DNA of 64,000 bases, taken from NCBI GenBank assembly GCA_963678675.1, contig OY783192.1:9519953-9583952 (forward strand), in the 5' to 3' direction. Below are positions 22,225 through 32,565 of the stretch, piece by piece. Each line of letters begins with the position of its first letter. Positions within the stretch are counted from its first letter, which is position 1. The notes below the pieces were generated by a model. The model did no database searches and was not told the DNA's origin. It saw nothing but the letters and a program-made list of their open reading frames with translations. The translations under genes were made by a program, and so were the position numbers. This stretch comes from Xiphydria camelus (Eukaryota > Arthropoda > Insecta > Hymenoptera > Xiphydriidae).

Positions 22225-24197
22225 TCTAATTTGTTCAGGTTTTTTGCATGTAGTTTAATTATTATTAATATTTTTTCAAAGACACTTTTATACGTGTTTC
22301 CTATACCCAAGCCGTAAAAATGACACATTTTCACCTTTTTATGGAAAACTGTAAATATTTTTGAAAAACTAGAGAAATGGAGAAAAAAATTAGAAACTTA
22401 TTTGTTCCTACCTATATTCCCTTCATTAGAATTAAAAAAGAAAATAAAGGGGGAACATTTTTTACATTTTTTTCCCCACATGTCATGGTCCACAGTTATC
22501 CGTTAATTTTGGGTAACTGTGGCCCTTGACGGGAAGACTGTGATCTACCTAGAAAACTGCACCTAAATGGTATTATAATGCGAGGGGTAACTGTGGGCTT
22601 AATGTTAAGTAATATTTTTAATGCAGAAGTGAATGAATGCATATTTAAAAAAAATAAATTTCCAATTTTCTTCTCTATCTCTAATTTTTCAAAAATATTT
22701 ACAGAACAGTTTTCCATAAAAAGGTGAAAATGTGTCATTTTTATGGCTTGGGTATAGGAAACACGTATAAAAGTGTCTTTGAAAAAATATTAATAACTAG
22801 CAGCCCGTCCCGGCTTCGCACGGGTAGATTGTGGATTGATTTTGTCCGTCCACCATTGTTTAAATACATTTTTAATACAAAACTTTTAGTATTTTTCCCG
22901 GGCTACGCTATGGTCATATTGGACTTGACCTTGACCATGACCTTCAAGGTTATATCGAGGTCAAATTAATTTTTTTTCACGTTCAAATGTGTCCTTGACC
23001 ATTTTTTTCATGTTACCTTTATTGTCAGCGGAGGTCAAATTTAGGTCAAGTATAGTTCGACTTTTTGAACACCCTGTATAAGATTTACTAACTCAGAAAC
23101 CTTCGCGGATATGCGTCCAACTGTTCCCCAAATTTTCATCGCAATCGGATGAACGGTTTAGGAAGGCATAATAATCATCCGTACCGGTACTTTTTGAACA
23201 CCCTGTATAAGATTTATTAACTCAGAAACCTTCGCGGGCATGCGTCCAACCATTTCCCAACTTTTCATCGCAATCGGATGAACGGTTTAGGAAGGCATAA
23301 TAATCATCAGTACCGGTACTTTTTGAACACCTTTTATAAGATTTACTAATTCAGAAACCTTCGCGGGCATGCATCCAACCATTCCCCAAAGTTTCATCGC
23401 AATCGGATGAACGGTTTAGGAAGGCAAATAATCATCCGTACCTGTACTTTTTGAACACCCTGTATAAGATTTACTAACTCAAACCTTCGCGGATATGCGT
23501 CCAACTGTTCCCCAAATTTTCATCGCAATCGGATGAACGGTTTAGGAAGGCATAATAATCATCCGTACCAGTACTTTTTGAACATCCTGTATAAGATTTA
23601 CTAACTCAAAAACCTTTGCGGGCATGCGTCCAACCATTCCCCAACTTTTCATCGCAATCGGATGAACGGTTTAGGAAGGCATAATAATCATCAGTACCCG
23701 TACTTTTTGAGCACCTTTTATAAGATTTACTAATTCAGAAACCTTCGCGGACCTGCGTCCAACCATTCCCCAACTTTTCATCGCAATCGGATGAACGGTT
23801 TAGGAAGGCATAATAATCATCAGTACCGGTACTTTTTGAACACCTTTTATAAGATTTACTAACAATAAGAAACCTTCGCGGGCATGCGTCCAACCATTCC
23901 CCAAAGTTTCATCGCAATCGCATGAACGGTTTAGGAAGGCATTTGATATTACCTTAAAGGTCACGGTCAAGGTCAAATCCAATACGACCACTGGGTAGCC
24001 AAGGGAAAATCCTTAAAGTTTTGTATTAAACATTTTTCTCTAAAATGTTTTGCCGCTGAGATAATCGGCCGTACCGGGACTTTTTAAACACCCTGTATAA
24101 GATTTACTAACTCAGAAACCATCGCAGGCATGCGTCCAACTATTTCCCAAAATTTCATCGCAATCGGATGAACGGTTTAGGAAGGCATACGAGACAT

Positions 24198-24244
<47 letters not shown>

Positions 24245-24310
24245 TTCATTTATATATATATATATAGATAATTAAACTACATGCAAAAAAATCTGAACAC
24301 ATTAGAGGAG
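22225..24310. repeat. long palindrome interrupted by a Helitron
   Basis: Arm 22225-22400 and its reverse (22670-22796, continued at 24269-24310) share TTTTGCATGTAGTTTAATTA and CACTTTTATACGTGTTTCC. The spacer of about 270 bp contains GGGTAACTGTGG twice. The right arm is split by the Helitron, the left arm is not. Probably a MITE with long inverted repeats. Confidence 0.75.
22797..24268 (-). mobile_element. Helitron family G, copy 1
   Basis: On the minus strand it begins TCTATATATATATATAAATG and ends GGGACGGGCTGCTAG, with a short hairpin (CCCGT/ACGGG) before the CTAG end. It sits between A and T with no target duplication, the Helitron hallmark. The intact left arm of the surrounding palindrome shows the empty site. 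It contains a CAGA run (24190-24240) and seven tandem units of about 128 bp (23062-23940) plus one degenerate unit near 24080. No Rep/helicase gene, so non-autonomous. Confidence 0.85.
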
Positions 24311-24914
24311 GTGCAGAATACGTCAATATCTATTTGACCAAAATTTCAAATTTTAGAGAAAAGTGGTTTTGGAGAGGAAATACCTTACATACACACAGAG
24401 TAGTCCATGCGATAAGAAAGAGAGATCCATAAGCCGAGTACATCTCACTCGCACTCGTGCGCATGAATAATGCTCTCGCGCTCATACTCATAGCGGAACT
24501 TTTATCGTGTCTGGAGGGATGTTTGGCCCATCACATTGGTCTGGCTGTTTACAATAGATCTTAAAATAGTACCCAAGTAACATATATAAAATTTAGGCTT
24601 GCTACTACGACGTAGGTTACCTCATTTTTTTGCGAACTTTAAAGCGTCTGGCAGAAGTTAGGGTCCACGGAAAGTGTCTGGCAATAATGAATGTTGGTTT
24701 TTAACGATATGCTGTAAAACATATATAAAAACCGGCTTTAATACTTTAACGTAGGTGAGTTAGGTTTTTATGTACCTTTGGTACCTGTTACCTGTAAAAG
24801 GGCCCCGCTTTTAAGCTAGCAAGTACGCATACGTTCTTAACTACATATCACACTATTTATTCACAAAATATTAGCTTTGCTAAAATGACGTAGGTCTTGG
24901 AGCTCTGGGATCTT

Positions 24915-25207
24915 ACTCACGCCAGCGCCCCGTGTACGCGGAACTTGTTTATGCCAGTATCCGAACCGAGTTAACCATAGGTTCGTTCCAACTAACACGA
25001 GAACTGGTTCTGAACTCGACGGAGTGTGCGCAGTGACCTAGCCGTTCCAACAAACACAGAACTGATTCTGGAACGATTCCAAATAGCGTTCCAACTAACT
25101 GCGAACTGTAACAGAACTGGTTCTCGAACGGTAATTTCAGTCCCTAGTTTTGAGTTGGGACGATTTTCTAGCGTAGTAAGGCTAGGGGAGCGAAACGCAT
25201 TCTATTT
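24915..25207. other. GGTTC-rich repeat end
   Basis: Contains AGGTTCGTTCCAACTAACAC near 24982 and several variants of GTTCTNGAAC. The reversed end GTTGGAACGAACCT lies at about 32983-32998. The two may be the outer ends of one large old element spanning 24980-32998, but their similarity is short. Confidence 0.35.
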
Positions 25208-25818
25208 GAATCGGTGAGTCCAAGAACAGTACAAATGCATAAAGATAGTTTTGAGAAAAAATGAAAAAAACATAATAACTTCACAATGAGTGAAGTTACG
25301 GCGTTGGCCATCATATAAAAGTTGTGATAGCTTTTTAGGTAAATGATAATTGAAAATAAAAAATCCGAAAAAATCACTCCCCTCCACGTTATAGAAGGAA
25401 AAAATGCATGCACTCTCTCTCTTGTACTGTTTATGGACTCAGTCTTTCTTTTTCTGCTTTTTTCAATTTTTGTATATGATAAGCTCTTGAAAACTGTAAT
25501 GAGGAATGCTAAATATGTGAAAGATATTTTATTAAGGAAATTTAACAAAAATGTTAATTAAAGAAACATTATATTGTCGACTTAGTTATCAAAAGATCTT
25601 CATCTGCGTAACTTTGCTTCCAAGAAGTTATATGATAGTAAAACTCCAGTGTTTCATTGTTAATATACTTCATAACTTTTTTAACATCAATGATCTTCTT
25701 GTGACTGATGGGAATCGGTTCTTAACAATATATGGAGCTTCGAATTTTAAACATTTTGGCTATCTCTAAGTCAAAAAACCATTTCTTGGACTTGTAGTGT
25801 TCTTGGACTCACCGATTC
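25208..25818. mobile_element. 611-bp TIR element (ATTT target)
   Basis: Perfect 20-bp ends GAATCGGTGAGTCCAAGAAC, flanked on both sides by ATTT (25204-25207 and 25819-25822). The interior is AT-rich, with no recognisable protein. The 4-bp target separates it from the TTA and TA families here. Confidence 0.75.
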
Positions 25819-25822
25819 ATTT

Positions 25823-26352
25823 CTATTCGGGGGCGTTGAAGGATATTTTAAAATATGCTAAACTTGCTCTCTCAAATATTGTTTACTGGCAAAGGTTTAC
25901 TAGTACGGAGAAAAAACTCAACTGTTAATTCCGATGATAACGTTAAAAAAGGTCAAAATAAATGTTTAGAAATTGCGGGAAAGACATGATGGATAACAGA
26001 AAACATTTTTTTATTCGGTAACATAATATGTACATGATTTTATTATGTGTATATTATTCTGTTGTTTATATAAAATACTATACGATTTAAGCTATTATAT
26101 CACGATATTTTCATTCGCAATTTTTTCAATGCTGTTATAATGAATTTGAATAAAAGGAGATAATTTCCTTGAGAAATCCAGTTAAGAAGCTGGTAAAATT
26201 AAATAGTATCATATAGAATACGTCGTTGGGAATGATTAAAATTCTTCATTGTATAGAATGATTTTGTTTTGGCGTAAATTTTATAACTTCATGTTCAGGC
26301 ATTCGTCCTTCATTTTAAAGTGTTTGTTAAATCTGAAAGAAGCGTACCTATT
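25823..26352. other. AT-rich unassigned stretch
   Basis: No gene or repeat end recognised. Confidence 0.35.
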
Positions 26353-26406
26353 ACACAGCTCCACAAAAAAAAATCGAAAAAATGCTTCCTCTGACCAGAC
26401 TAGTAT

Positions 26407-27314
26407 ACCTTTATGTTTTTGAGGTCGCTGAATCCGAATCCGGTCCGTCTGTCTCCATCACGTCACGTTCAAGGTCATTTCAAGGTCAAATCCTGGAAAA
26501 ATAGTCAAATCAATTCAAATTAGTATTCCTATATATTTTTGAGGTCGCTGAATCCGAATCCGGTGTCCGTTTGTCTCCATCACGTCACTTTTTTTTTAAT
26601 CTCAAAAAACCATCAATAGATCATGATTTTCAAAAAGTTAATGGACTTAAACCAAATTCGCTATAGGAGGTTTTTTGGGTCGCTGATCACGAATCTGAAA
26701 TCGGATTTCAAAAATTCAAGATGGCGGATCCAACATGGCGGACGAGATTTTCGAAAATCGACAGATTCATGCTGAATTTTTTGTAAGGGGGTTTTTTGGG
26801 TCGCTGATCATGAATCTGAAGTCAGATTTAAGAAATTCAAGATGGCTGATCCAATATGGAGGACGAGATTTTCGAAAATTTTGAATTTTTGTAAATATAA
26901 CTTCATATTCGTCATCAGCGATCGAAAAAACCCCTGTATAGCAAATTTGGCATGAATCCGTCGATTTTCGAAAATCTCGTCCTCCATATTGGATCCGCCA
27001 TCTTGAATTTTTTTAATCTGATTTCAGATTCATGATCAGCAACCTAAAAAAACCCCTTGTACCAAATTCGGTATGAATCCGTCGATTTTCAAAAATCTCG
27101 TCCGCCATATTGGATCCGCCATCTTGAATTTTTGAAATACCATTTCAAATTCGTGATCAGCGACCTAAAAAAACCCCTATAGCGAATTTGGTTTAAGTCC
27201 ATTAACTTTTTGAAAATCATGATCTATTAATGGTTTTTTGAGATTAAAAAAATGTGACGTGATGGAGACAAACGGACACCGGATTCGGATTCAGCGACCC
27301 CAAAAACATAAAGA
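26407..27314. mobile_element. 908-bp palindromic MITE (TA/TAT target)
   Basis: Ends ACCTTTATGTTTTTG and, reversed, ATCTTTATGTTTTTG-like, flanked by TAT on both sides. Arms of about 380 bp meet near 26900. Each arm holds two to three copies of a phrase with AAGATGGCGGATCCAA and CGAGATTTTCGAAAATC. The left arm has an extra 120-bp copy of its own end. Inserted in the left end of element J; the right end of J shows the uninterrupted sequence. Confidence 0.8.
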
Positions 27315-27447
27315 TATTGGGATCTGCCGAATGGCGCTATAACATCTGGTGGCGGAAAAAAAAAATCAGCTTGAGGTTGCAAAGTCCCAAACGAGTGCAA
27401 ACAGAAATCGTAACGCGTGTTATTTTTTCGATTATTTCATTTTATAA

Positions 27448-28440
27448 ATGTTATCTACAAAGAGGAATTTAACAGTGAAAGGGAAAGGAAGACTTGTTTG
27501 TTCAGTGCCAGGCTGCAAGTGTCAGGGGAAAAAACCAGTTTGAGGTTACAAAGTCCGGAGCGATTCCAAATATATTTGGTAATTTAGAGAAAATTGATCA
27601 GTTTCAATAATGGAAAAACGTATTAAAATTACAAAATGTTACGGCGAGTTCAAAAGTATGCTCACGTCACTTTACAAAGGATGATTACATATTACCAGGT
27701 AATTATTTAATTTTACTAAGGGCATGCTTGCGTTTAACCTTACTAATGTATTCCAAAATGATGTTGTATAGACAAAGCAACTCAACTAAGGCGATTGAAA
27801 AGCAATGAAGTGTTCCCTCGTATAACCTTCAGAATAATAAGAAAAATAAGGACCAATTAACTCGCTCGAAACTTTGGGAGGATCGGTTATTGCAAAGGAA
27901 TGCTAAAAAACAGATCCGAAGAAATGATGGATTCACCAAAGCGGGAAATGGAAATGGAAGATGAAAATTTATTAATGGACGAAACTTCAACGCACATCAA
28001 TGATGAGAATATAAATTTCACTCTTCTAGTTGTGTTAAAACATGATATAGGAGTGCAAGTGGAGACCGATTTAATGCGACTAAGATTTGTGGATTTTATT
28101 ACAAATGAAAGCGAATTAAGTACTCTTACAGGTTTCGAATCTTTTCAAATTTTAACAACCATTGTCAATCTTGTATGAGAAATGTTTGACGATCAATTGC
28201 AACATCATAATATGAAAATAAGTCTTTATGATAAAGTAGTAATGATGTACATAAAATTGAAACAAAATTTATCATTCAGTTGTTTAGCCATTCTGTTCCA
28301 GTGTTACCGAGCAAAGAATTGCAAAACAATATTTACCGATATGATAAAATGTTTAAAGCAGTGTTTAAAAGTATTTATTAAATGGCCTTGCAGTTTGGAG
28401 GCAATATACGGTGTAACACTTGTAACCTTTTCACTCACGC
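27448..28440 (+). pseudogene. THAP plus HTH transposase fragment
   Basis: The first part gives a THAP zinc-binding start (CSVPGC) and, after frameshifts and a TAA near 27607, the THAP end WKNVLKLQNV and KVCSRHFTKDDYILP before a GTAATT donor near 27701. A TTGTATAG acceptor near 27770 leads to RRLKSNEVFPRI-like sequence, an acidic stretch, TGFESFQIL, then KISLYDKVVMMYIKLKQNLS and IKWP, the helix-turn-helix block that precedes the DDE nuclease in THAP-containing PIF/Harbinger relatives (ISL2EU type). The nuclease is absent. THAP binds the element ends in such transposases. At least three interruptions make it a pseudogene. Confidence 0.65.
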
Positions 28441-28796
28441 TACTATTTCTCCCACATTTTATAATATGACCTGCTTTTAGTAGTCGCTTCCCCTCAATAA
28501 AATTCCTATTACTTGGTGCCGTAGGCACCGAGGCATAAATTTCACGTATACTAATCATTTTTCAGTTAAAAGCCTCGCTATCCCGTTTAAACGTATATTT
28601 ATTTGCAACCTCGTCGGCGCCATGACAGTTTAGGCTCCTCCCATTCGACAGATCCCAATACTGGTCTGGTCAGAGGAAGCATTTTTTCGATTTTTTGGAG
28701 CTGTGTTATCAAAACGATTATCATCAAATGAAATATGAATATTATATAAAATGAAAATATCCTGATCACAATCTAATAATAATTAAATAAACTTAC

Positions 28797-29282
28797 TCTA
28801 GAAAATCGAAGTCGATATTTGAATGTTCGCTCTGTATAAGCGCCCGGCAACCCCAGAAGAAATGAGATAAAGGAGAAAATTTAAACCTCTCGGTATAAAG
28901 TTTAGTAACAGTATCTTCGGATACATCTGTGGCTTCATTATACGTACGAAGATATACCTATTCTAAGCCAAGCCTTTTGCAATGTTTCCTCCGGATACAG
29001 AGAAAAATCAGGATTATATCTATACCTGAAAAATAAGAGATTTCGTATTACTTCTGTGCTATAAAAATGATTAGTTTGTGTGGTAAATGGATCATTTAAT
29101 TACCAGTAAATCCAATAAAATGATTGGATGTATAAAAGCCTCATATTTAAAAGCAGGGTACTTGTAGTCAATGAAAGTAACGCTATTTTCTTTTTCATTG
29201 TACAATACATTTCCCAGTAGAAGATCATTGTGAGCGTATACTATAGGACTATCAAGTTCTGAAAGAGTTTCCTTTAATCCTC
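28797..29282 (-). pseudogene. ethanolamine kinase-like gene fragment, two exons
   Basis: The first exon (29282-29104) carries the choline/ethanolamine kinase signature: IVYAHNDLLLGNVLYNE (Brenner-type HND) and VTFIDYKYPAFKYEAF; NHF-like residues then appear only after a frame change. It ends at a GTAATT donor. The next exon (29025-28797, after TTTTTCAG) gives NPDFSLYPEE, KAWLR, then after another one-base shift YLRTYNEA, TKLYTERFKFSPLSHFFWG and IDFDFLE, the known C-terminal region, ending at GTAAGT. The enzyme phosphorylates ethanolamine in phospholipid synthesis. Two frameshifts and no other exons: a stranded piece of a host gene, either moved by an element or left from an old duplication. 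Confidence 0.75.
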
Positions 29283-29370
29283 CGTAACCCGCGCACGAAC
29301 ATAGCGTGCCCTAATATATAAGGCAGCGGTTCTAGGTGTGACACTGAACAGCGCGGGCTACGGTTTAAGC
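29283..29370. repeat. short hairpin
   Basis: CCGTAACCCGCGC near 29282 and GCGCGGGCTACGG near 29353 form a stem around about 60 bp. Function unknown; small MITE possible. Confidence 0.4.
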
Positions 29371-30356
29371 ATCGATATTCCTTTTGAAGACCACATAAGG
29401 TCGGATTAGCCATTTAAATCTGGAAACAGAAGAGTATTGGAATACTTTACACAAATAAAATTAGATATCAAGCATACTCCAATACCTCACTTCGCGTCTT
29501 TTGCAGTATCCCTGAATCCCTTTGTAGTCCAGGCAACGAAGACCAAAAAGGCCGAATAGAGGGAAAAATTGACGGGGAGCCAAATTTTTGCACAGTTGTA
29601 GGGGAAGGTGTCACTAACAATATACTAAAAGTCCTGGTGGGTGGGAGTGGAGCTAAGGGGGGGGGGGGGGTCTATGGGTCCCCTTTTTCAGTTTTCCGTT
29701 AATAACTCGTAAACTACTACCTCTAGCGAAAAAAAGTTAAATAACAAATTAATCTACATAAAATTCTCTACAAGAAAGGTCTTATACACTTTTTCGCTAG
29801 GACTAATACTTCAGGAGATGTGGAGGGGGGGGGGGGGATGGAACATTAAAAAAATTGGTTTTTATTGTTAAAAATCAAAAATTTTAACGATAAATTAACT
29901 ATGCTCAGACCACATTTTAATGACTTTACTGCATGTAAGAGAGAGTGTAATCATGTAAAATATATCGACGTTGTCAAGTATAAAACCTGCTATGTGGAGA
30001 ACCTGCTATATGTCGCTTGGCAGTTTTTAACTAGGAAAAACTCTCTTTGATTTATGTGACATTCCTTCAAAAGTCATCCTAAATGATAATCCTAATTACC
30101 TTCCGGGGGATCATCCGGTAATCACCTGGGGTTAATCTTTCGATCGGTGAAGCAGGTTTATTTTAGGGAACATAGGTCATTAATACCTCGATCCCGCGCT
30201 TTTTCCGGACCGTGATTACCTAACGACCCCCGGGAAGGTAATTACCGGATGGCTCGTAATGAGCGTCATCATCCGTTGAACCGCCATTCCTCCTTCGGCC
30301 AATCAGGGTGCATAGTGTCGCCCACGCAATTCCCTCCGTCGACCAAACGTCGCTAA

Positions 30357-30391
30357 TATATAAGCTGGGACAAACCGCATCTTCATCAGTG
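30357..30391 (+). promoter_or_regulatory. core promoter of the CXC-family gene
   Basis: TATATAAG starts at 30357 and a TCAGTG initiator has its A at 30388, 31 nt downstream. The leader runs about 105 nt to the ATG at 30494. Its phrases AAGGTATCGCG and ATAGTGCATTCA also appear in the gypsy LTR near 4246-4276, about 80 nt upstream of that TATA box (minus strand). Confidence 0.65.
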
Positions 30392-30493
30392 TATTATCAC
30401 CCATCATAGTATCGTGTTCCGCGTCTCAACCTCACTCCCAGTCAAGTTAAGGTATCGCGAATCATCGATAGTGCATTCACGTAGTAAGTGACT

Positions 30494-32166
30494 ATGGCTG
30501 AGAAGTGTTTAATTTGTGACGGTAAAGTTGAAAGTGATTTGTGTAACGTCGTGAAAAAGGGATAGTTGGATTAGTGAAGGCAAGTGTGTTAAGGAAAGAT
30601 GGGAAAGAGAAAGGTTTCAGGAGTAAGACAAGTGGTGTTGTTCACCATTCTTGCAGAAAAGAATACGTCAGAAGTGACTCAATAAAGAGGTCTTTGAGAG
30701 AAACTCTTTCAGAGCAACCTTCAACATCACGTGATGCCTCGTCTTTGCGTTCAGGCAAGTGAAATTCGATTTCAAAATAATGTGTTTTTTCTGCACAGAA
30801 ACGTACGATGAAGAGAAGGAGAGAAAGAAACTTTATGCTAGGCATCAAACAGTTTATAATGTTGGTACGACTACGTTTCATAATTCCATTATCGTTCGTG
30901 GGCGGAAAAGAAAGGATGAGTGGGGAAACGACGTAGTAAGACGTATCTGCACTGTTGGGGATCTATACGCAGTAGATGCAATATATCATGAGGATTGTTA
31001 CAAAAAATTCATGCTCGCCTCTGCTCTCCGAAAAAGAAGCTATTAGAAGCAATGGAAGAAATCTACGATTACATTGAAGGGAATGGTAATTGCCAATTCT
31101 CTATTGACGAGTTGTTGGAACAGATTACGGGGGAAGTACCAGATATGAAGACCATCAAAGGGAGAATGAGGGAAAAATATGGGGACCGAATTGTTTTCAG
31201 CACAATTCGTACTAGATAAACTATCGTCTCCTTTCGTACTTTTAGTGATAAAATTTTGAGCGACTCATGGTACACTTCAAGGTGTAAAGATGAACAGACA
31301 GAACGTGAGAGAATTGTACGAAAAGCTGCTGGAATTATCTTGGAAGACATTGAATCTATGGCTTACGACAACAGTGCCTATCCTCCTTCAGCTAGCTTCT
31401 GCAGTAAGGCTGAACAATTAATACCTCAATCTCTCAGAGCCTTCATGGACTACATTGCAAAGAAAAAAAGGTCGAACGACACCACCTCAGCGATACATGG
31501 AAATAGCAAAGTGGGAATCGCTAAACTTTTCACAGCAAATCCTGGCCTTACCCATGACATCTCAGCAATATTCACAGATCCCTTAACTTCACCTGAAGAT
31601 ATTGAACAGGCTGGCGAGAAGCTTTTTCTGGCTGTATATCAAGCGCCTGCGCATCAAGACAACCTGAACAAACATCGGTACTCAGCATTTTTGAAAGCAT
31701 CAACGAAGCCCAAATTGGACATAGCCACTCTTCCTCCCACCAGAGGAGCTTCAAAGCAACACTCGCTCAGAGTATATCTACAGGTAAATTCATTTACATA
31801 TAGTTGTTAAATACAGGTTTCTTAAAATTAGGCATATCAATTTCTGCTAAATACCTTAGTCTGATTACTTTCTTACAGATACAACAGTGGCTCGGTAACC
31901 CCCTACCACCCACCCAATAGGGCTGGGACATGGGAGCAGATGGGATCCTCAACCCAGTTACCATGAACGACTCTGTGGCACCCGCTTCCGTTTTGAACAT
32001 GATCTTTTGCCGATGCACGACTGGGTGTGGAGTGCGCTGCGGTTGCCGCAAAGCAGGAATTGCCTGCTCCGGAGCCTGCGGCGTGTGCCTCAGCTCATGT
32101 ACGAACGGAGCCCCCATCCAAGACATCATCGATGATGATGAAAATTCAGATTCTGACGAAAATTAA
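30494..32166 (+). pseudogene. CXC-family gene, copy 2, internally deleted
   Basis: The N-terminus has paired cysteines (MAEKCLICDGK), then HHSCRKEYVR, then a second cluster MCFFCTETYDEEKERKK with a later CYKKF, then EAMEEIYDYIE. Frames change by single bases near 30562, 30753 and 31035, and TAA lies at 31217-31219. From 31256 it reads SDSWYTSRCK, AYPPSASFC and FMDYIAKKKRSN, then jumps straight to DTTSAIHGNSK. Copy 3 has over 100 residues before its matching DTTSALYRQGK, so the middle is deleted near 31478. It continues LFLAVYQAP, LPPTRGAS and VYLQ; an intron (31784-31878) follows, then QQWLGNPLPPTQ, TAG at 31918 where copies A and 1 have Trp of WGW, then CRCTTGC, CGCRKAGIAC and a DDDE tail. 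Function unknown. Confidence 0.8.
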
Positions 32167-32565
32167 TATTCAAGATACATCCTTGAACATTAATTATTTC
32201 ATTTTTAACAATAAACATTTCATTTTTAACCATAAAACCGATTTTTTTTAATTTTCCATTTCCCCCCTCCATATCTCCTGAAGTATTGATCCTAGCGAAA
32301 AAGTGTATAAGATCTTTCTTGTAGAGAATTTTATGTAGATTAATTTGTTGTTTAACTTTTTTTCGCTAGAGGTAGTAGTTTACGAGTTATTAACGGAAAA
32401 CTGAAAAAGGGGACCCATAGACCCCCCCCCCCCCCGCCCTTAGCTCCACTCCCACCCACCAGGACTTTTAGTATATTGTTAGTGACACCTTCCCCTATAA
32501 CTGTGCCAAAATTTGGCTCCCCGTCAATTTTTCCCCCTATTTTTCCTTCGCTGCCTGGACTATTG

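Larger units (their letters stand above)
12409..24914. mobile_element. element F, host of several nested insertions
   Basis: The left arm (12409-12711, continued at 20350-20656) and the right arm (24300-24914) are inverted copies of each other over about 600 bp. The outer ends read AAGATCCCAGAG in both. Inside lie element E, CXC element 1, a long palindrome and a Helitron; without them F would be only a few kb. The two arms act as an internal empty/filled pair for element E. I see no clear target duplication, so the exact ends are approximate. Confidence 0.7.
26353..28706. mobile_element. TIR element J with a THAP gene
   Basis: Ends ACACAGCTCCA and its reverse, continuing about 75 bp with AATGCTTCCTCTGACCAGAC and TATTGGGATCTG. 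A 908-bp palindrome (26407-27314) splits the left end. Inside lies a broken THAP-type gene. THAP plus helix-turn-helix proteins are known from P-like and ISL2EU-type (PIF/Harbinger-related) DNA transposons; the catalytic part is not found here, so J is a deletion derivative. Confidence 0.65.
29525..32562 (+). mobile_element. CXC element 2 (long inverted repeats, TTG target)
   Basis: Ends TAGTCCAGGCAACGAAG and, reversed, TAGTCCAGGCAGCGAAG, flanked by TTG on both sides (29522-29524 and 32563-32565). Inverted arms at 29525-29870 and 32190-32562 are closely similar for about 350 bp, including a run of 13 to 14 G or C. Between them lie a promoter and one CXC-family gene. The start TAGTCCAGG is shared with CXC element 1 although the rest of the arm differs. 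Confidence 0.82.

Noticed and set aside
23062..23940. CRISPR-like array
   Set aside because: Regular units, but whole 128-bp units repeat with no unique spacers, in a eukaryotic Helitron.
28304..28558. minus-strand 84-codon frame starting MISIREIY as a separate gene
   Set aside because: It overlaps the better supported THAP/HTH fragment on the plus strand and matches no family with confidence.
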